Positions 45,095-55,732 of a stretch of DNA of 64,000 nucleotides are shown piece by piece (within the stretch, counting starts at the first letter, position 1; every line of letters begins with the position of its first letter). Below the pieces are notes generated by a model. The model did not search any database, was not told the DNA's origin, and saw only the letters and a list, made by a program, of their open reading frames with translations. This stretch comes from Roseiarcus sp963748545 (GTDB lineage: Bacteria; Pseudomonadota; Alphaproteobacteria; Rhizobiales; Beijerinckiaceae): the NCBI GenBank assembly GCA_963748545.1, contig CAVVJO010000013.1, positions 21,072 through 85,071 on the forward strand. The letters run 5' to 3'. The position numbers and the translations under genes were made by a program.

Positions 45095-45985
45095 ATGAGG
45101 GTTCGGCTGTCCGCGTCGGGTCAGGGTCTCGCGCTCGTCGCCCCCGCGATTCTCGTCTATTGCGTATTCGCGGTCTACCCGATGCTCGACGTCGTCTGGC
45201 TCAGCGTCTGGAAGTGGAACGGATTGACCGCCGCCAAGCAATTCGTCGGCCTCGACAATTATGTCCAGGTGTTCACCCAGGATCCGGTGTTCTGGCAGGC
45301 GGTCCGGAACACCGTCCTGTGGACTCTAATGTCCGTGATTTTTCCGCCTGCGATCGGCTTTGCGCTGGCGCTGGCCCTCAACCAGAACATTCCCGGCCGA
45401 AGCCCCCTGAGGGCGTTGTTCTATCTGCCGGTCATCATCGCGCCGATCGCGGTCGCCACCATCTGGCGCTGGATGTACGACCCCTTCTTCGGGCTGTTCA
45501 ACGCCGCCCTGACGGCTCTCGGTCTGCAAGGCCTGATTCAGGACTGGCTCGGGGACCGCGACGTCGCGCTCTACGCGATGTTCGTCGCCTCCGTCTGGCA
45601 GACCGTCGGCTTTTCGCTTGTGCTGTTTCTCGCCGGTTTGCAGAACGTCTCGCAGACCCTGATCGAAGCGTCCAGGATCGACGGCGCCGGGCGGTTCCAG
45701 GTGTTTCGCTACGTCACGCTGCCCGCGCTTCGACCGTCCATCACCATTGTCCTCATCCTCTCGATCATCAACTCCCTGAAGGCGTTCGACATCGTCTACG
45801 GCATGACCGGCGGCGGGCCGGCGCAATCGACGCAGATGCTGGCGCTCTGGGCCTTCACCCAGGCGATGCAGCTCGGAGCTTTTGGACACGGCGCGGCGAT
45901 CTCGGTCGTGCTGCTGCTGATCACCGTCGCGATCGTCATCCCCTATCTCAGATGGTCGCGAACGCAGCGGGAGGCCGGACCATGA
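45095..45985 (+). CDS. CUT1 sugar ABC transporter permease (MalF/UgpA-like)
   Basis: 296 residues with six membrane segments. The start LVAPAILVYCVFAVYPMLDVVWLS and the EAA loop EASRIDGAGRFQVFRYVTLPALRP are typical of the first permease of this family. It pairs with the next gene to form the channel; overlap with it is ATGA. Confidence 0.92.
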   Translation: MRVRLSASGQGLALVAPAILVYCVFAVYPMLDVVWLSVWKWNGLTAAKQFVGLDNYVQVFTQDPVFWQAVRNTVLWTLMSVIFPPAIGFALALALNQNIPGRSPLRALFYLPVIIAPIAVATIWRWMYDPFFGLFNAALTALGLQGLIQDWLGDRDVALYAMFVASVWQTVGFSLVLFLAGLQNVSQTLIEASRIDGAGRFQVFRYVTLPALRPSITIVLILSIINSLKAFDIVYGMTGGGPAQSTQMLALWAFTQAMQLGAFGHGAAISVVLLLITVAIVIPYLRWSRTQREAGP

Positions 45986-46848
45986 ACGGCTTTGCTCGCG
46001 CGTTCCGGCCGGCCGGCCTCGATCGCGTCGACCCGATTCTGGTGATCCTGTGGACGGCGCTGATCGTGTTTGCGGTCGTCTGGATCGCGCCATTCGTGTT
46101 CATCGTCTTCACGTCGCTCAAGGCCAATTCGACGGTGATGGGGTCGAGCGCGTTCGCGCCGCCGCCGAGCCTCGAATGGAGCAACTACTCGGGCGCGTGG
46201 GCCCGCGGGCATTTCAGCACGACGGTGTTCAACAGCGCCGTGATTACGATCATCAAGGTCCCGCTCGGCCTCCTCATCTCGGCGATGGCGGCCTATGCGC
46301 TCAGCCGTATCAAGCTGCCGGCGGGACGCGCGCTCTTTCTCCTCGTCCTGTTCGGAACGATGCTGCCGTTCCAGGTGATGCTGGCCCCGCTCTTCACGCT
46401 GGTGAACGCGTTCGGGCTGATCAACACCAAGCTCGGCATCATCCTGCCTTATCTCGCTTTCGGAGTGCCCTATCAGGTGTTCATCCTGCACGGCTTCTTC
46501 AGCGAGGTCCCGAAGGAGTTGAGCGAGGCCGCCCTCGTCGACGGCGCGTCGCACTTCACCATCTTCCGCCGCATCTTCCTGCCGATCTCGCTCCCCGTTC
46601 TGGCCGCCTTGCTGATCCTCGATTTCGTCGCGACCTGGAACGAGTTCGCCATGGCGCTGGTGATCCTGCAGGACAACAGCGCCTGGACGCTGCCGCTCGG
46701 CCTCATGTCGTTCCAGAGCCAATTCCAGAGCGACTACGGCCAGCTCAACGCGGCGATCGTGATGACCGTCCTGCCGGCGACGATCGTCTATCTCATCTTC
46801 CAGCGCTACTTCGTCTCGGGTCTGACCAGCGGCGCGATCAAGGAGTAA
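45982..46848 (+). CDS. CUT1 sugar ABC transporter permease (MalG/UgpE-like)
   Basis: 288 residues with six membrane segments. It shows FVFIVFTSLKANSTVMG, AMAAYALSRIKLPAGR and the EAA loop SEAALVDGASHFTIFRRIFLPISLP. It is the second permease of the importer; the glycoside-hydrolase gene follows after 3 bases. Confidence 0.92.
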   Translation: MNGFARAFRPAGLDRVDPILVILWTALIVFAVVWIAPFVFIVFTSLKANSTVMGSSAFAPPPSLEWSNYSGAWARGHFSTTVFNSAVITIIKVPLGLLISAMAAYALSRIKLPAGRALFLLVLFGTMLPFQVMLAPLFTLVNAFGLINTKLGIILPYLAFGVPYQVFILHGFFSEVPKELSEAALVDGASHFTIFRRIFLPISLPVLAALLILDFVATWNEFAMALVILQDNSAWTLPLGLMSFQSQFQSDYGQLNAAIVMTVLPATIVYLIFQRYFVSGLTSGAIKE

Positions 46849-46851
46849 GAC

Positions 46852-48375
46852 ATGGCCGCGGAGGTCGAGAAGTGGGGATTGTTCGAAGCCGAGTTTCCCG
46901 GTCCGAAGGACGGCAACCCCTTCGTCGATGCGACCCTCGACGTCGATTTTGCGCTGGGCGCTCGCAGCGTTCCCGCCCCCGGCTTCTATGACGGCGACGG
47001 AGTCTTCCGCGTCCGCTTTATGCCGGACACGGCGGGGGAATGGACCTTTCGAACGCGATCGAACGTCAAGGCCCTCCACGGGCTGAGCGGAGCGTTTCGC
47101 TGCGGGCCGGCGCGCGAAGGCCATCACGGCCCGGTCCGGGTGCGCAACCGTTGCCACTTCGCCTACGCCGACGGCAAGCCTTACTTCCCCTTCGGGACGA
47201 CCTGCTACGCCTGGACCCACCAGCCGCTCGATATGCAGCATGAGACGCTGGCGACGATGCGAAGCTCCGGTTTCAACAAGCTGCGCATGGCGGTGTTTCC
47301 CAAGCATTATATCTTCAACGAGAACGAGCCGCTTCACGACGTGTACCAGCGCCGCGCCGATGGCGAACTCGACTTCGACCGGCCAAACGTCCTGGCCTTC
47401 CGCCACTTCGAAACCCAGGTCGCAGCGCTCGGCGAGATGGGCGTCGAGGCCGACATCATCGTCTTCCACCCCTATGACCGCTGGGGCTATTGCGCGATGG
47501 CGCCCGAACAGGACGACCGCTACGTGCGCTATCTCGTCGCCCGTCTCGGCGCCTTTCGCAACGTCTGGTGGTCGCTCGCCAACGAGTACGACTTCCTGAT
47601 CGACGTGAAGCCGGTTGCGCGCTGGGACCGCTTCTTCCACATCATCGAAGAAAACGATCCCGCACGGCACCTGAAGTCGATCCACAACGGCGAAGAGACG
47701 ATGAACTTCGATCATCGCAAGCCCTGGGTCGATCACGTCTGCATCCAGAACTGGAACGTCAAGCGCACCGCCGATTGGCGGAGGGAATGGGGCAAGCCGA
47801 TCGTCAACGACGAGCTTGAATACGAAGGCGACATCAGCCTCGCCTGGGGCAATCTCACTCCGCAGGAACTGACCCACCGCTTCTGGATCACCGTAACGCG
47901 CGGCGGTTACGCTGGACATGGCGAGTGCTACGCCAATCCCCAGGACCTGCTGTGGTGGGCCAAGGGCGGCGTCCTGCGGGGCGAAAGCTGGAAGCGCGTC
48001 GCCTTCCTGCGGTCGATCATCGAGGCGGATGTCGTCGAAGGCCTCACGCCGGCGCCCACCGACCAGTTTCCTTGGCCGCGCGTCTCCTGCGCCAGCGAGG
48101 GCGACTACCGCCTTATCTATTTCGGCGAGCATCAGCCGGCGCTCTGGGCCGCCGGTCTGCCGAACGACGATCGCGAATATGACGTCGACGTCATCGACGC
48201 ATGGAACATGACAATCGAGCCGGCGAAGCGCGTTCCCTGTCCGGTCTATCCGCGGCTCCGGCAGCGGGGCAGCGCCTTGACCGAGTCCAAGCCAATCGCG
48301 GCGTTCGCGGTCGAAATGCAGCCCAAGCCGTACCAGGCCATTCGCATCCGCCGACCAGACGCGCGGCGGCGCTAA
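46852..48375 (+). CDS. DUF5060/DUF4038 glycoside-hydrolase-like protein (apiosidase-like)
   Basis: 507 residues. An N-terminal DUF5060 beta-sandwich (about 5-75: VEKWGLFEAEFPGP, GEWTFRTRSNVKAL) precedes a DUF4038 TIM barrel (about 100-375) and a DUF5605-like C-terminal domain (about 390-490). Candidate catalytic acids are Glu245 in SLANEYDF and Glu321 or Glu323 in NDELEYEG. DUF4038 is the fold of GH140 apiosidase. There is no signal peptide, so the enzyme should be cytosolic and act on a glycoside imported by the co-encoded CUT1 transporter. The specificity is inferred; other plant-polysaccharide side chains are possible. Confidence 0.82.
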   Translation: MAAEVEKWGLFEAEFPGPKDGNPFVDATLDVDFALGARSVPAPGFYDGDGVFRVRFMPDTAGEWTFRTRSNVKALHGLSGAFRCGPAREGHHGPVRVRNRCHFAYADGKPYFPFGTTCYAWTHQPLDMQHETLATMRSSGFNKLRMAVFPKHYIFNENEPLHDVYQRRADGELDFDRPNVLAFRHFETQVAALGEMGVEADIIVFHPYDRWGYCAMAPEQDDRYVRYLVARLGAFRNVWWSLANEYDFLIDVKPVARWDRFFHIIEENDPARHLKSIHNGEETMNFDHRKPWVDHVCIQNWNVKRTADWRREWGKPIVNDELEYEGDISLAWGNLTPQELTHRFWITVTRGGYAGHGECYANPQDLLWWAKGGVLRGESWKRVAFLRSIIEADVVEGLTPAPTDQFPWPRVSCASEGDYRLIYFGEHQPALWAAGLPNDDREYDVDVIDAWNMTIEPAKRVPCPVYPRLRQRGSALTESKPIAAFAVEMQPKPYQAIRIRRPDARRR

Positions 48376-48390
48376 CGAGGACCTCGCCCC

Positions 48391-49461
<1,071 letters not shown>

Positions 49462-49955
49462 TCCGGCCAAGTCAGTTTCAGTCCGCCGACATCCTTCCCA
49501 ACATTCCGGTTGGCGTTGGCCCACCTCATGACGCCGTCCGAGAGGTCCGAACAGCGGGAGCAGCCGGCTCTTGCTTGCCCCCTCGCGCCGTCTCTCGCGG
49601 CGTCCGCTCAAATGGCCTCCAGTCGCCGGGAGTCGCCGGAGAAGGCGACAATGTCTTGTTCGCGTCGCAATGCCGAGCGCCAACGGCCCGCCGCGCAACC
49701 CGAAACGACGGCGAAACGGCGCAAAGCGGGCGTCAACAGTTTAAACATTTTAAAATTGTTCGTTTTTGTCAGAACGACACGTAAAGTGAATTGCAATAAA
49801 ACAAAGGATGTGTATACTTCTTCAATGGCGCGAGAGAGAGGTCTGCGATGTCACCGAACGAAATGCCCAACCCTCCCTTCTGGGCGCCGCCAAGCGGGTC
49901 GAGGTTGTCGGCTGTCCGACGGCGCGACCGGTTTCGACACGCCCCGGGCATCGCG

Positions 49956-50000
49956 CTCGCCCGGATTTCTCCTCGCAAGCACTTGAAATCTCGGGAAACG
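49956..50000. repeat. Dispersed palindrome copy (diverged)
   Basis: GCTCGCCCGGATTT, a CTCGCAAGCACTTGAAA core and CTCGGG parallel the element at 130-178 in order and spacing. Divergence is higher than for the copy at 50103. Confidence 0.4.
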
Positions 50001-50102
50001 GAACTGCAAATGGAGGGGGATCCCGGTTGATCCTTTCGGCTCGCGCCGGATGCGCGTCTCATGGCGGCTCTGCCCGGCCAGGACCCGCCCGGAACTGTTC
50101 CA

Positions 50103-50165
50103 CCGCCCGGAATTTTCGCCGCAAGCTCTTGAAAGAGTTCAAAACGGGCTCGCGTTCCCGGGCGG
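50103..50165. repeat. Dispersed palindrome copy
   Basis: CCGCCCGGAATTTTCGCCGC, the AGCTCTTGAAAG core and CCCGGGCGG follow the same layout as the element at 130-178, with CCGCCCGG/CCGGGCGG as terminal arms. Confidence 0.5.
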
Positions 50166-50329
50166 GGTCGTCCTCCTGCGGCGAGGGCGCGGCGCTTCCT
50201 GTTGAACCGGACGGTCGACTTCGCCCACCGCTTGGTTTCTTGTCATCCTTTGCGCTCAGCCCTAACTTCGCCACCGAGGTCGTCTTGATCGGCTCCGTAT
50301 GTTCGTAGCAGCAAAACACGGAGCGCCCG

Positions 50330-51028
50330 GTGATCGGTGAAGCGCACGCGGAGACGCGGCGTGTTTCGATCGCGCCGCCACGGGAACGCGAAAATCTGTT
50401 TGCGGCGGCCACGCGTCGCTCCGGCCGGGTGCGCCTTTTGCGGAGGGCGCTCCTGATCACCGTCTTTGCTGTGGTCGCCGCGATGATCGCGATCGCCATT
50501 TTCGACCCTTTCGGCCCCAAGAGCGGCTCGCTGAGCTTTTCGAACTTGTCGCTGGACGGGACCAAGATCGCCATGGCCAAGCCGAGGCTGGCCGGCTTTC
50601 GCAGCGACGGGCAGCCTTACGTCCTGACGGCGGAGCGCGCCCTCCAGGATGTTAAGCATCCGACCGTCGCGGAGCTGCAACAGCTCGTTGGAGATATGGG
50701 GACCGGCGCTGACGCGACGCGCCTTACGGCCGACGCCGGCGTCTACGACAGTCTCGGGGAGCGCATGAAGCTGACCGGGAATGTGAAAATCGACAGCGCG
50801 CGCTTCGAGGTGCGGTTGCGAAGCGTGGACATCGATTTCAAGACCGGGCTATACCGCAGCGACGAACCGGTCGAAGTGCACATCGGCGGAGACACGACGG
50901 TCTCCGCGGACAGGGCGACCGCGCAGAACAATGGGCAAGAACTGATTTTCGAGGGACGCGTCAGGACGACCGTCATTCCGCGTAGCGATGCGCCCGACGA
51001 GGGTCAGGCGAAGAGGACCAATCCATGA
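50330..51028 (+). CDS. lptC: LPS export protein LptC
   Basis: 232 residues from a GTG at 50330: a basic N-terminus, one membrane anchor (about 36-58, LLITVFAVVAAMIAIAIFDPF) and a periplasmic beta-jellyroll with GQPYVLTAERALQDVKHPT, DAGVYDSLGERMKLTGNVKI and VSADRATAQNNGQELIFEGRV. LptC links the inner-membrane LptBFG motor to LptA. The gene overlaps lptA by ATGA. Confidence 0.88.
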   Translation: MIGEAHAETRRVSIAPPRERENLFAAATRRSGRVRLLRRALLITVFAVVAAMIAIAIFDPFGPKSGSLSFSNLSLDGTKIAMAKPRLAGFRSDGQPYVLTAERALQDVKHPTVAELQQLVGDMGTGADATRLTADAGVYDSLGERMKLTGNVKIDSARFEVRLRSVDIDFKTGLYRSDEPVEVHIGGDTTVSADRATAQNNGQELIFEGRVRTTVIPRSDAPDEGQAKRTNP

Positions 51029-51678
51029 TAGACATCCGCGCCCTCCTGACCGGGACGCGCCTTCTCACCTGTGTCCTGGCGCTCGGCGTCACGGCCGCCG
51101 GGGCCGCGACCAAGCCGCCCCCCGCTTCCGCGCCGTCCTCCAGCCCGATCCAGATCCTGCCGGGAACCAGTTCGAAGGAGCCGATCTCGATCGACGCCGA
51201 CAAGCTGGTGTATTTCGACAAGGAGCAGAAAGCCATCTACTCCGGGAATGTGGTCGTGATCCAGGGCGACACGAAAATGACGTGCTCGGTCATGACGGTC
51301 TATCTCGATCGATCGCCGTCGCCCTCGCCTGGATCGTCGCCAGCGCCTGCGGCGGCTGCTCAGGCCCCCGCGGATGGACAACAACCGCCATCGCAAAACT
51401 CTGGCATCAAGCGACTTGAGGCTGCCGGCCCTGTGACGGTGGTGTCCAAGACCCAGGTCGCCACCGGGGACAGCGGCGTTTACGACAAGGGTCAGGACAA
51501 AGTGTTCCTGAACGGCCATGTGACATTGAGCGACGGCCAGAACGTGACCAAGGGCGACAGGCTGACCTACGACCTGAAGTCCGGTCAGGCGACGATCGAC
51601 ACCGCCGGCGGAAAGGCGGCGCGCGTTCACGGGCAATTCACGCCGAGCAACGCCGCCGAACCCGCGAAGCCCAAGTAG
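51025..51678 (+). CDS. lptA: LPS transport periplasmic protein LptA
   Basis: 217 residues with a signal peptide (about 1-27) and the OstA-like jellyroll: EPISIDADKLVYFDKEQKAIYSGNVVVIQGDTKM ... GVYDKGQDKVFLNGHVTLSDG. A Pro/Ala/Ser-rich insert (about 92-125) splits the domain, an unusual linker for the family. LptA bridges the periplasm for lipopolysaccharide export. Confidence 0.9.
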   Translation: MIDIRALLTGTRLLTCVLALGVTAAGAATKPPPASAPSSSPIQILPGTSSKEPISIDADKLVYFDKEQKAIYSGNVVVIQGDTKMTCSVMTVYLDRSPSPSPGSSPAPAAAAQAPADGQQPPSQNSGIKRLEAAGPVTVVSKTQVATGDSGVYDKGQDKVFLNGHVTLSDGQNVTKGDRLTYDLKSGQATIDTAGGKAARVHGQFTPSNAAEPAKPK

Positions 51679-51736
51679 GAGCGGGCATGCTGGCTCAGCG
51701 CAAGCGGTCCATCAAGGTCGAAGCGAGCTCCCGTTC

Positions 51737-52573
51737 GTGAGCGAAGACCTGTTAAGCGAGAACGCCGCCAACCGCCGGCCCCGGAGGGGAGCTGAGGCGC
51801 GCCGATCCGCTGCGCCGATGCGCTCTGCTCAACCAGACAGCGGCGGGGGGCAGGGCATGCTCGCCGTTCATCATCTCGGTAAAGGATACAAGGGCAGAAT
51901 GGTCGTACAGGACGTCAGCATCTCCGTTCGGCGGGGAGAGGCTGTCGGCCTTCTCGGTCCGAACGGCGCTGGAAAAACCACGGTCTTCTATATGATCATG
52001 GGTTTGGTCAAGCCGGATAAGGGGACCATCGAACTCGACGGCCACGACGTCACCGCCTTGCCGATGTTTCAGAGGGCTCGGCTCGGCGTCGGCTATTTGC
52101 CGCAGGAAGCCTCGATTTTTCGAGGGCTGAACGTCGAAGACAACATCCGCGCGGTGCTGGAGGTTAACGAGCCCGACCGCCGGGCGCGCGAGGCGACGTT
52201 GGAATCGCTCCTCGACGAGTTCGATATCGCCCGCCTGAGAAAGGCGCCGTCGATCGCGCTTTCCGGCGGCGAGCGTCGACGATGCGAAATCGCGCGCGCG
52301 CTTGCCGGCAAGCCGTCCTTCATGCTGCTCGACGAACCGTTCGCCGGCATCGACCCGATCGCGGTCGGCGACATTCAGGATCTGGTCCGTCACTTGAAAG
52401 GGCGCGGGATCGGCGTTCTGATCACCGATCACAACGTGCGCGAAACGCTCGGACTGATTGACCGGGCCTACATTATCCATAGCGGACATGTGTTAACCGA
52501 AGGTCCGCCGGACGCCATCGTCAGCCATCCGGATGTCCGCCGCTTCTACCTCGGCGAGGACTTCCGCATGTGA
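51737..52573 (+). CDS. lptB: LPS export ABC transporter ATPase LptB
   Basis: 278 residues from a GTG at 51737, with an N-terminal Arg-rich extension (about 1-40) before LAVHHLGKGYKGRMVV. Walker A GPNGAGKTTVFYMIMG, signature IALSGGERRRCEIARA, Walker B FMLLDEPFAGIDPIA and the LptB-type end FYLGEDFRM are seen. It drives extraction of LPS from the inner membrane with LptFG. The usual rhizobial follower rpoN is absent; the PTS genes lie convergently instead. Confidence 0.93.
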   Translation: MSEDLLSENAANRRPRRGAEARRSAAPMRSAQPDSGGGQGMLAVHHLGKGYKGRMVVQDVSISVRRGEAVGLLGPNGAGKTTVFYMIMGLVKPDKGTIELDGHDVTALPMFQRARLGVGYLPQEASIFRGLNVEDNIRAVLEVNEPDRRAREATLESLLDEFDIARLRKAPSIALSGGERRRCEIARALAGKPSFMLLDEPFAGIDPIAVGDIQDLVRHLKGRGIGVLITDHNVRETLGLIDRAYIIHSGHVLTEGPPDAIVSHPDVRRFYLGEDFRM

Positions 52574-52579
52574 CAGGGG

Positions 52580-52891
52580 CTATTCGTCCTCGCCGAACCG
52601 CCCGGCGACCAATTCCTCCAAAGCGTCGAGGGCTTCTGTGGCGTCCGCTCCCGACGCCGAGACGGTGATGATGGAGCCCATGCCGGCGCCCAGGGTGAGG
52701 ATGCCCATGATCGAATCGCCGCCGACCGTTTCGCCGCACCGCGTGACCTTAATGTCGGAAGCGAATCTGTCGACGCATTGCACAAATTTAGCTGTCGCTC
52801 GCGCGTGCAGGCCCTTGCGGTTCACGATCCGCATCTCCCGAGACTGCTCGCCGGTTGGCGCGCGAGAGTCGTCAGCGTTGATGTCCGTCAT
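52580..52891 (-). CDS. HPr phosphocarrier protein
   Basis: 103 residues. The phospho-accepting His sits in RKGLHARATAKFV and the regulatory Ser in GGDSIMGILTLGAG. A ~20-residue N-terminal extension precedes the fold. In Hyphomicrobiales this HPr belongs to an incomplete, regulatory PTS without sugar permeases. It overlaps the EIIA gene by ATGA. Confidence 0.93.
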   Translation of the reverse strand: MTDINADDSRAPTGEQSREMRIVNRKGLHARATAKFVQCVDRFASDIKVTRCGETVGGDSIMGILTLGAGMGSIITVSASGADATEALDALEELVAGRFGEDE

Positions 52892-53292
52892 TTTCCCGCG
52901 AGAACTTTGCTTGCGACCGTGATGTACTTTCGTCCCGCTTCGCGCGCCTCGACGACCGCGTGATCGAGACCGCTGGACTCCCGAATGGTCGCCAATTTAA
53001 TCAGCATCGGCAGATTTACGCCACAGATCACTTCGATCCGTCCCCCGTCCATAACCGAAATCGCAAGATTGGAGGGCGTGCCGCCAAACATGTCCGTCAG
53101 GATCACGACGCCAGCGCCATCCTGAACCCGCCCAGCCGCGTTGAGGATGTCTGAGCGTCGCTGCTCCATATCGTCGTCGGGACCGATTGTGATCGTCTCG
53201 AGCTGAGACTGCGGTCCCACGACGTGTTCGAGCGCTGCCCGAAAGCCAGTGGCGAGCTGGCCATGGGTCACCAGGACCATTCCGATCATCAA
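52888..53292 (-). CDS. PTS EIIA component, mannose/fructose-type (ManX-like)
   Basis: 134 residues. Active-site His in GMVLVTHGQLATGF, then VILTDMFGGTPSNLAISVM and VICGVNLPMLIKLA. It takes phosphate from HPr but has no membrane partner here, consistent with regulation of metabolism and the ChvI/ChvG system. Confidence 0.92.
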   Translation of the reverse strand: MMIGMVLVTHGQLATGFRAALEHVVGPQSQLETITIGPDDDMEQRRSDILNAAGRVQDGAGVVILTDMFGGTPSNLAISVMDGGRIEVICGVNLPMLIKLATIRESSGLDHAVVEAREAGRKYITVASKVLAGK

Positions 53293-53325
53293 ATATCCAT
53301 CAGTCGTCCAGCTCGAGCTTCGACG

Positions 53326-53874
53326 CTAAACTGTCCGCGAACTCGCAAGCTGCCTATTTTTGTGCACTGCGGCGCTTTGTTCAAGCGAAATTCCGCCACG
53401 TCGCCCTCCATGAGAGCGACGCTCCAATCGGTCTACGACGGAAATCGCATTGTCGACAACACTGGCGGCAGAATTCAAACCGATCCGGGGGACTTCGATC
53501 CCTTCGAGGGCTGAAATGTCCCGTTCGGCGGGCCACCGGGGCCAAGTGCGGTTCGGGCCGCTCAATTCGACGAAAAGTCTGATCACGGCGGCGAGTTCGC
53601 TCGGAGCCGACTCCATCCCCGCCGAACGTCGCTCAATGAGGCCAGCCATGTGCCGCGCGCCCGACGCAATTAGTCTGCCGCCCATGGCGCGCACCCAAAC
53701 CCGATCATCGCCAATCAAAGCGCCGAACCGATCGCTCATTCTCGCAAGGGCCAAAACAGCCAAGGCGAGCGCGCTTTTACCCGATCCAGATGCCCCCAGA
53801 ATGAGGACGCCGCTCTCGCGATAGATCACCGCCGTCGCATGGATCCCAATTCCGTCGCGCGTCGTCGAACTCAT
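53326..53874 (-). CDS. hprK: HPr kinase/phosphorylase, short form
   Basis: 182 residues from the ATG at 53874. It has only the catalytic half: Walker A ILGASGSGKSALALAVL, DDRVWVRAMGGRLIASGARHM and the C-terminal signature region. Alphaproteobacterial HprK lacks the N-terminal domain of Gram-positive enzymes. It should phosphorylate the Ser of HPr. It overlaps the chvG stop (ATGA) and lies 33 bases before the EIIA start. Confidence 0.88.
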   Translation of the reverse strand: MSSTTRDGIGIHATAVIYRESGVLILGASGSGKSALALAVLALARMSDRFGALIGDDRVWVRAMGGRLIASGARHMAGLIERRSAGMESAPSELAAVIRLFVELSGPNRTWPRWPAERDISALEGIEVPRIGLNSAASVVDNAISVVDRLERRSHGGRRGGISLEQSAAVHKNRQLASSRTV

Positions 53875-55713
53875 GAGCCAAAGGCCGGCAGTTCGACGAC
53901 AAACCGCGCGCCGGCGCCGTGACGCACTGGCTCCTGCCGCTCGCTTCCGCTTTGAAGGGCAACTGCCTCGGCCTCCCAATTCACCGCCCATACCCTTCCG
54001 CCGTGGGCCTCGACGATCTGGCGTGAAATCGAAAGCCCGAGCCCTGAATTCTGCCCAAACCCCTGACTTGGGCGGTCCGTGTAGAACCGCTCGAAGATGC
54101 GCTCAAGCGCATGGGGAGGGATACCAGGGCCGTCGTCGTCGACTGTAATCACGACCCAACGCTCCGGCGTCTCGACCTTCGACGAGACGGCCGTTCTTGT
54201 GAGTCTAACGCGAACCGCCCCTCCCGGCTCGGAAAAGGAGCAGGCGTTGTCAATCAGGTTGGTCACCACCTGCGCCAACCGCGAAGTCGTGGCCGACAAC
54301 AAGGAAGTCGGTCTCGGGATGACGGCCGCGCCTCGTTTCGATCGAGAGTTCAATCCGCGTGCCATTAGCGCGCGGGGAGTCCTGGGCCATCGATACCACC
54401 GCTCTGAGGAGTGCAGCGACGTCAACCTGGCTCGCCTCGCCGCGGGCAAGCTCGGCGTCGAGGCGTGACGCGTCGGAAATGTCCGAGATCAGCCGGTCGA
54501 GCCGCCGGACATCGTGCTGCATGACCTCGATAAGGCGATCGCGCGACTGGTCCGCGCGAACGCGCGGGAGGGTCTCGAGAGCACTACGCAGCGAGGTCAA
54601 CGGATTCTTTAGCTCATGAGCGACGTCCGCCGCGAAGCTTTCGATCGCGTCGAGACGGCCATACAGCGCCATGGTCATTTCGCGAAGCGCCCTTGAGAGA
54701 TGTCCGATCTCGTCGGTGCGGGCCGTGAAGTCGGGGATTTGCTCCCGAGATCGAATGCCGCGGCGGACCCGCTCGGCTGATGTCGCAAGCCGTCGTACCG
54801 GCTCAGCAATCGTGTTGGCAAGCGACAAGGAAAGCACGAGCATGACGGAGGCCAGGACGACAAAGAAGCGAAAAATCGCCCAGCGTTCCGAGGCGATCAC
54901 GCGATCGATGTCGCCCCCTTGTGTCGAAAGTTGCAAGGCGCCGCGAGTGGCCATCATGTATTGGATGGGAACCGCGACCGAGACAATCGTCTCCCCCTCA
55001 TTGTTGATCCGCGCTGCGACTTCCGGCCGCCCAAGAAGCGCAGCCTTGACCTCCGGAACGGTCATTCCGTCGACAAGCCAGGGATTCTCCGATCGCGGAG
55101 CCGATGGGGTCGCAAAAAAGTTCCGCAGTGCGCCCGCCAGCCGGTCGAAGAGACTGCGGCGCTCCGCGGCGTCGGGCAAATCGGAACGCACCACGACGCC
55201 ATGTGCGGAGAGCGATCGTAAATCCAACAGCAGTCGGCCGTCGCTGTCGTAGATACGCGCCCGAGTATGAGTCGGAGTCACCAGTCGGTGAAGCACCGGC
55301 CCGACCCGCTCCGGATTAATGGAAAACTGTATCGCCTCTTCATCACTCTGGGACGGCGCCGCGGTTTGGCCGGGCGCGAGTTGCAAGAGTTTGTCGGGGT
55401 CGATCGTAATCGAGTCCGTGTCGAGTCCCGCCGATGCGGCGACGGCTGCGGCGATGATGTCCGCCTGAGTGGTCAGGCTCTGCTCCCGCGCCGCGATGAT
55501 GTCAGCCCGGAACTGGTTCAGCAGAAGGAACCCGATCATCAGGACAACGAGGCCGCCGAGGTTGAGCACCACGATGCGGCGGGTCAGCGACGAGGAAAAA
55601 CGAGCTGTCAGAAGCCGCCATGCAAATCGAAGCCTCGCCCGTACCCATTGTTGCCGCCGGCTTCTCTGCGAGACGTTGGTCACAACTTGCTGGCGATCAA
55701 CTCCTGCGGTCAT
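53871..55713 (-). CDS. chvG: Sensor histidine kinase ChvG (single-base frameshift)
   Basis: About 613 residues after correction. TM1 (about 46-66), a ~210-residue periplasmic domain, TM2 (about 280-299), HAMP, HisKA with His366 in FAADVAHELKNPLTSLRS, then HATPase with NLIDNACSF, DDDGPGIPP and GLGLSISRQIVEAHGG. One extra C at about 54282 breaks the frame after VVGHDF; removing it gives RLAQVVTNLIDNA. ChvG/ExoS with ChvI responds to acidity and envelope stress in rhizobia. The ATG at 55713 avoids overlap with chvI; an ATG at 55764 is possible. Confidence 0.92.
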
Positions 55714-55732
55714 GAACTCGCTCTGGGCCGCC

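Larger units (their letters stand above)
49462..50329. other. Gene-free gap of ~870 bases with dispersed repeats
   Basis: No convincing gene. A low-GC stretch (about 49735-49830, GTTCGTTTTTGTCAG and following) differs from its surroundings and may hold a promoter or transferred fragment. Two palindromic repeats related to that at 130-178 occur in 49956-50000 and 50103-50165. Short frames here have no recognisable domain. Confidence 0.5.
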
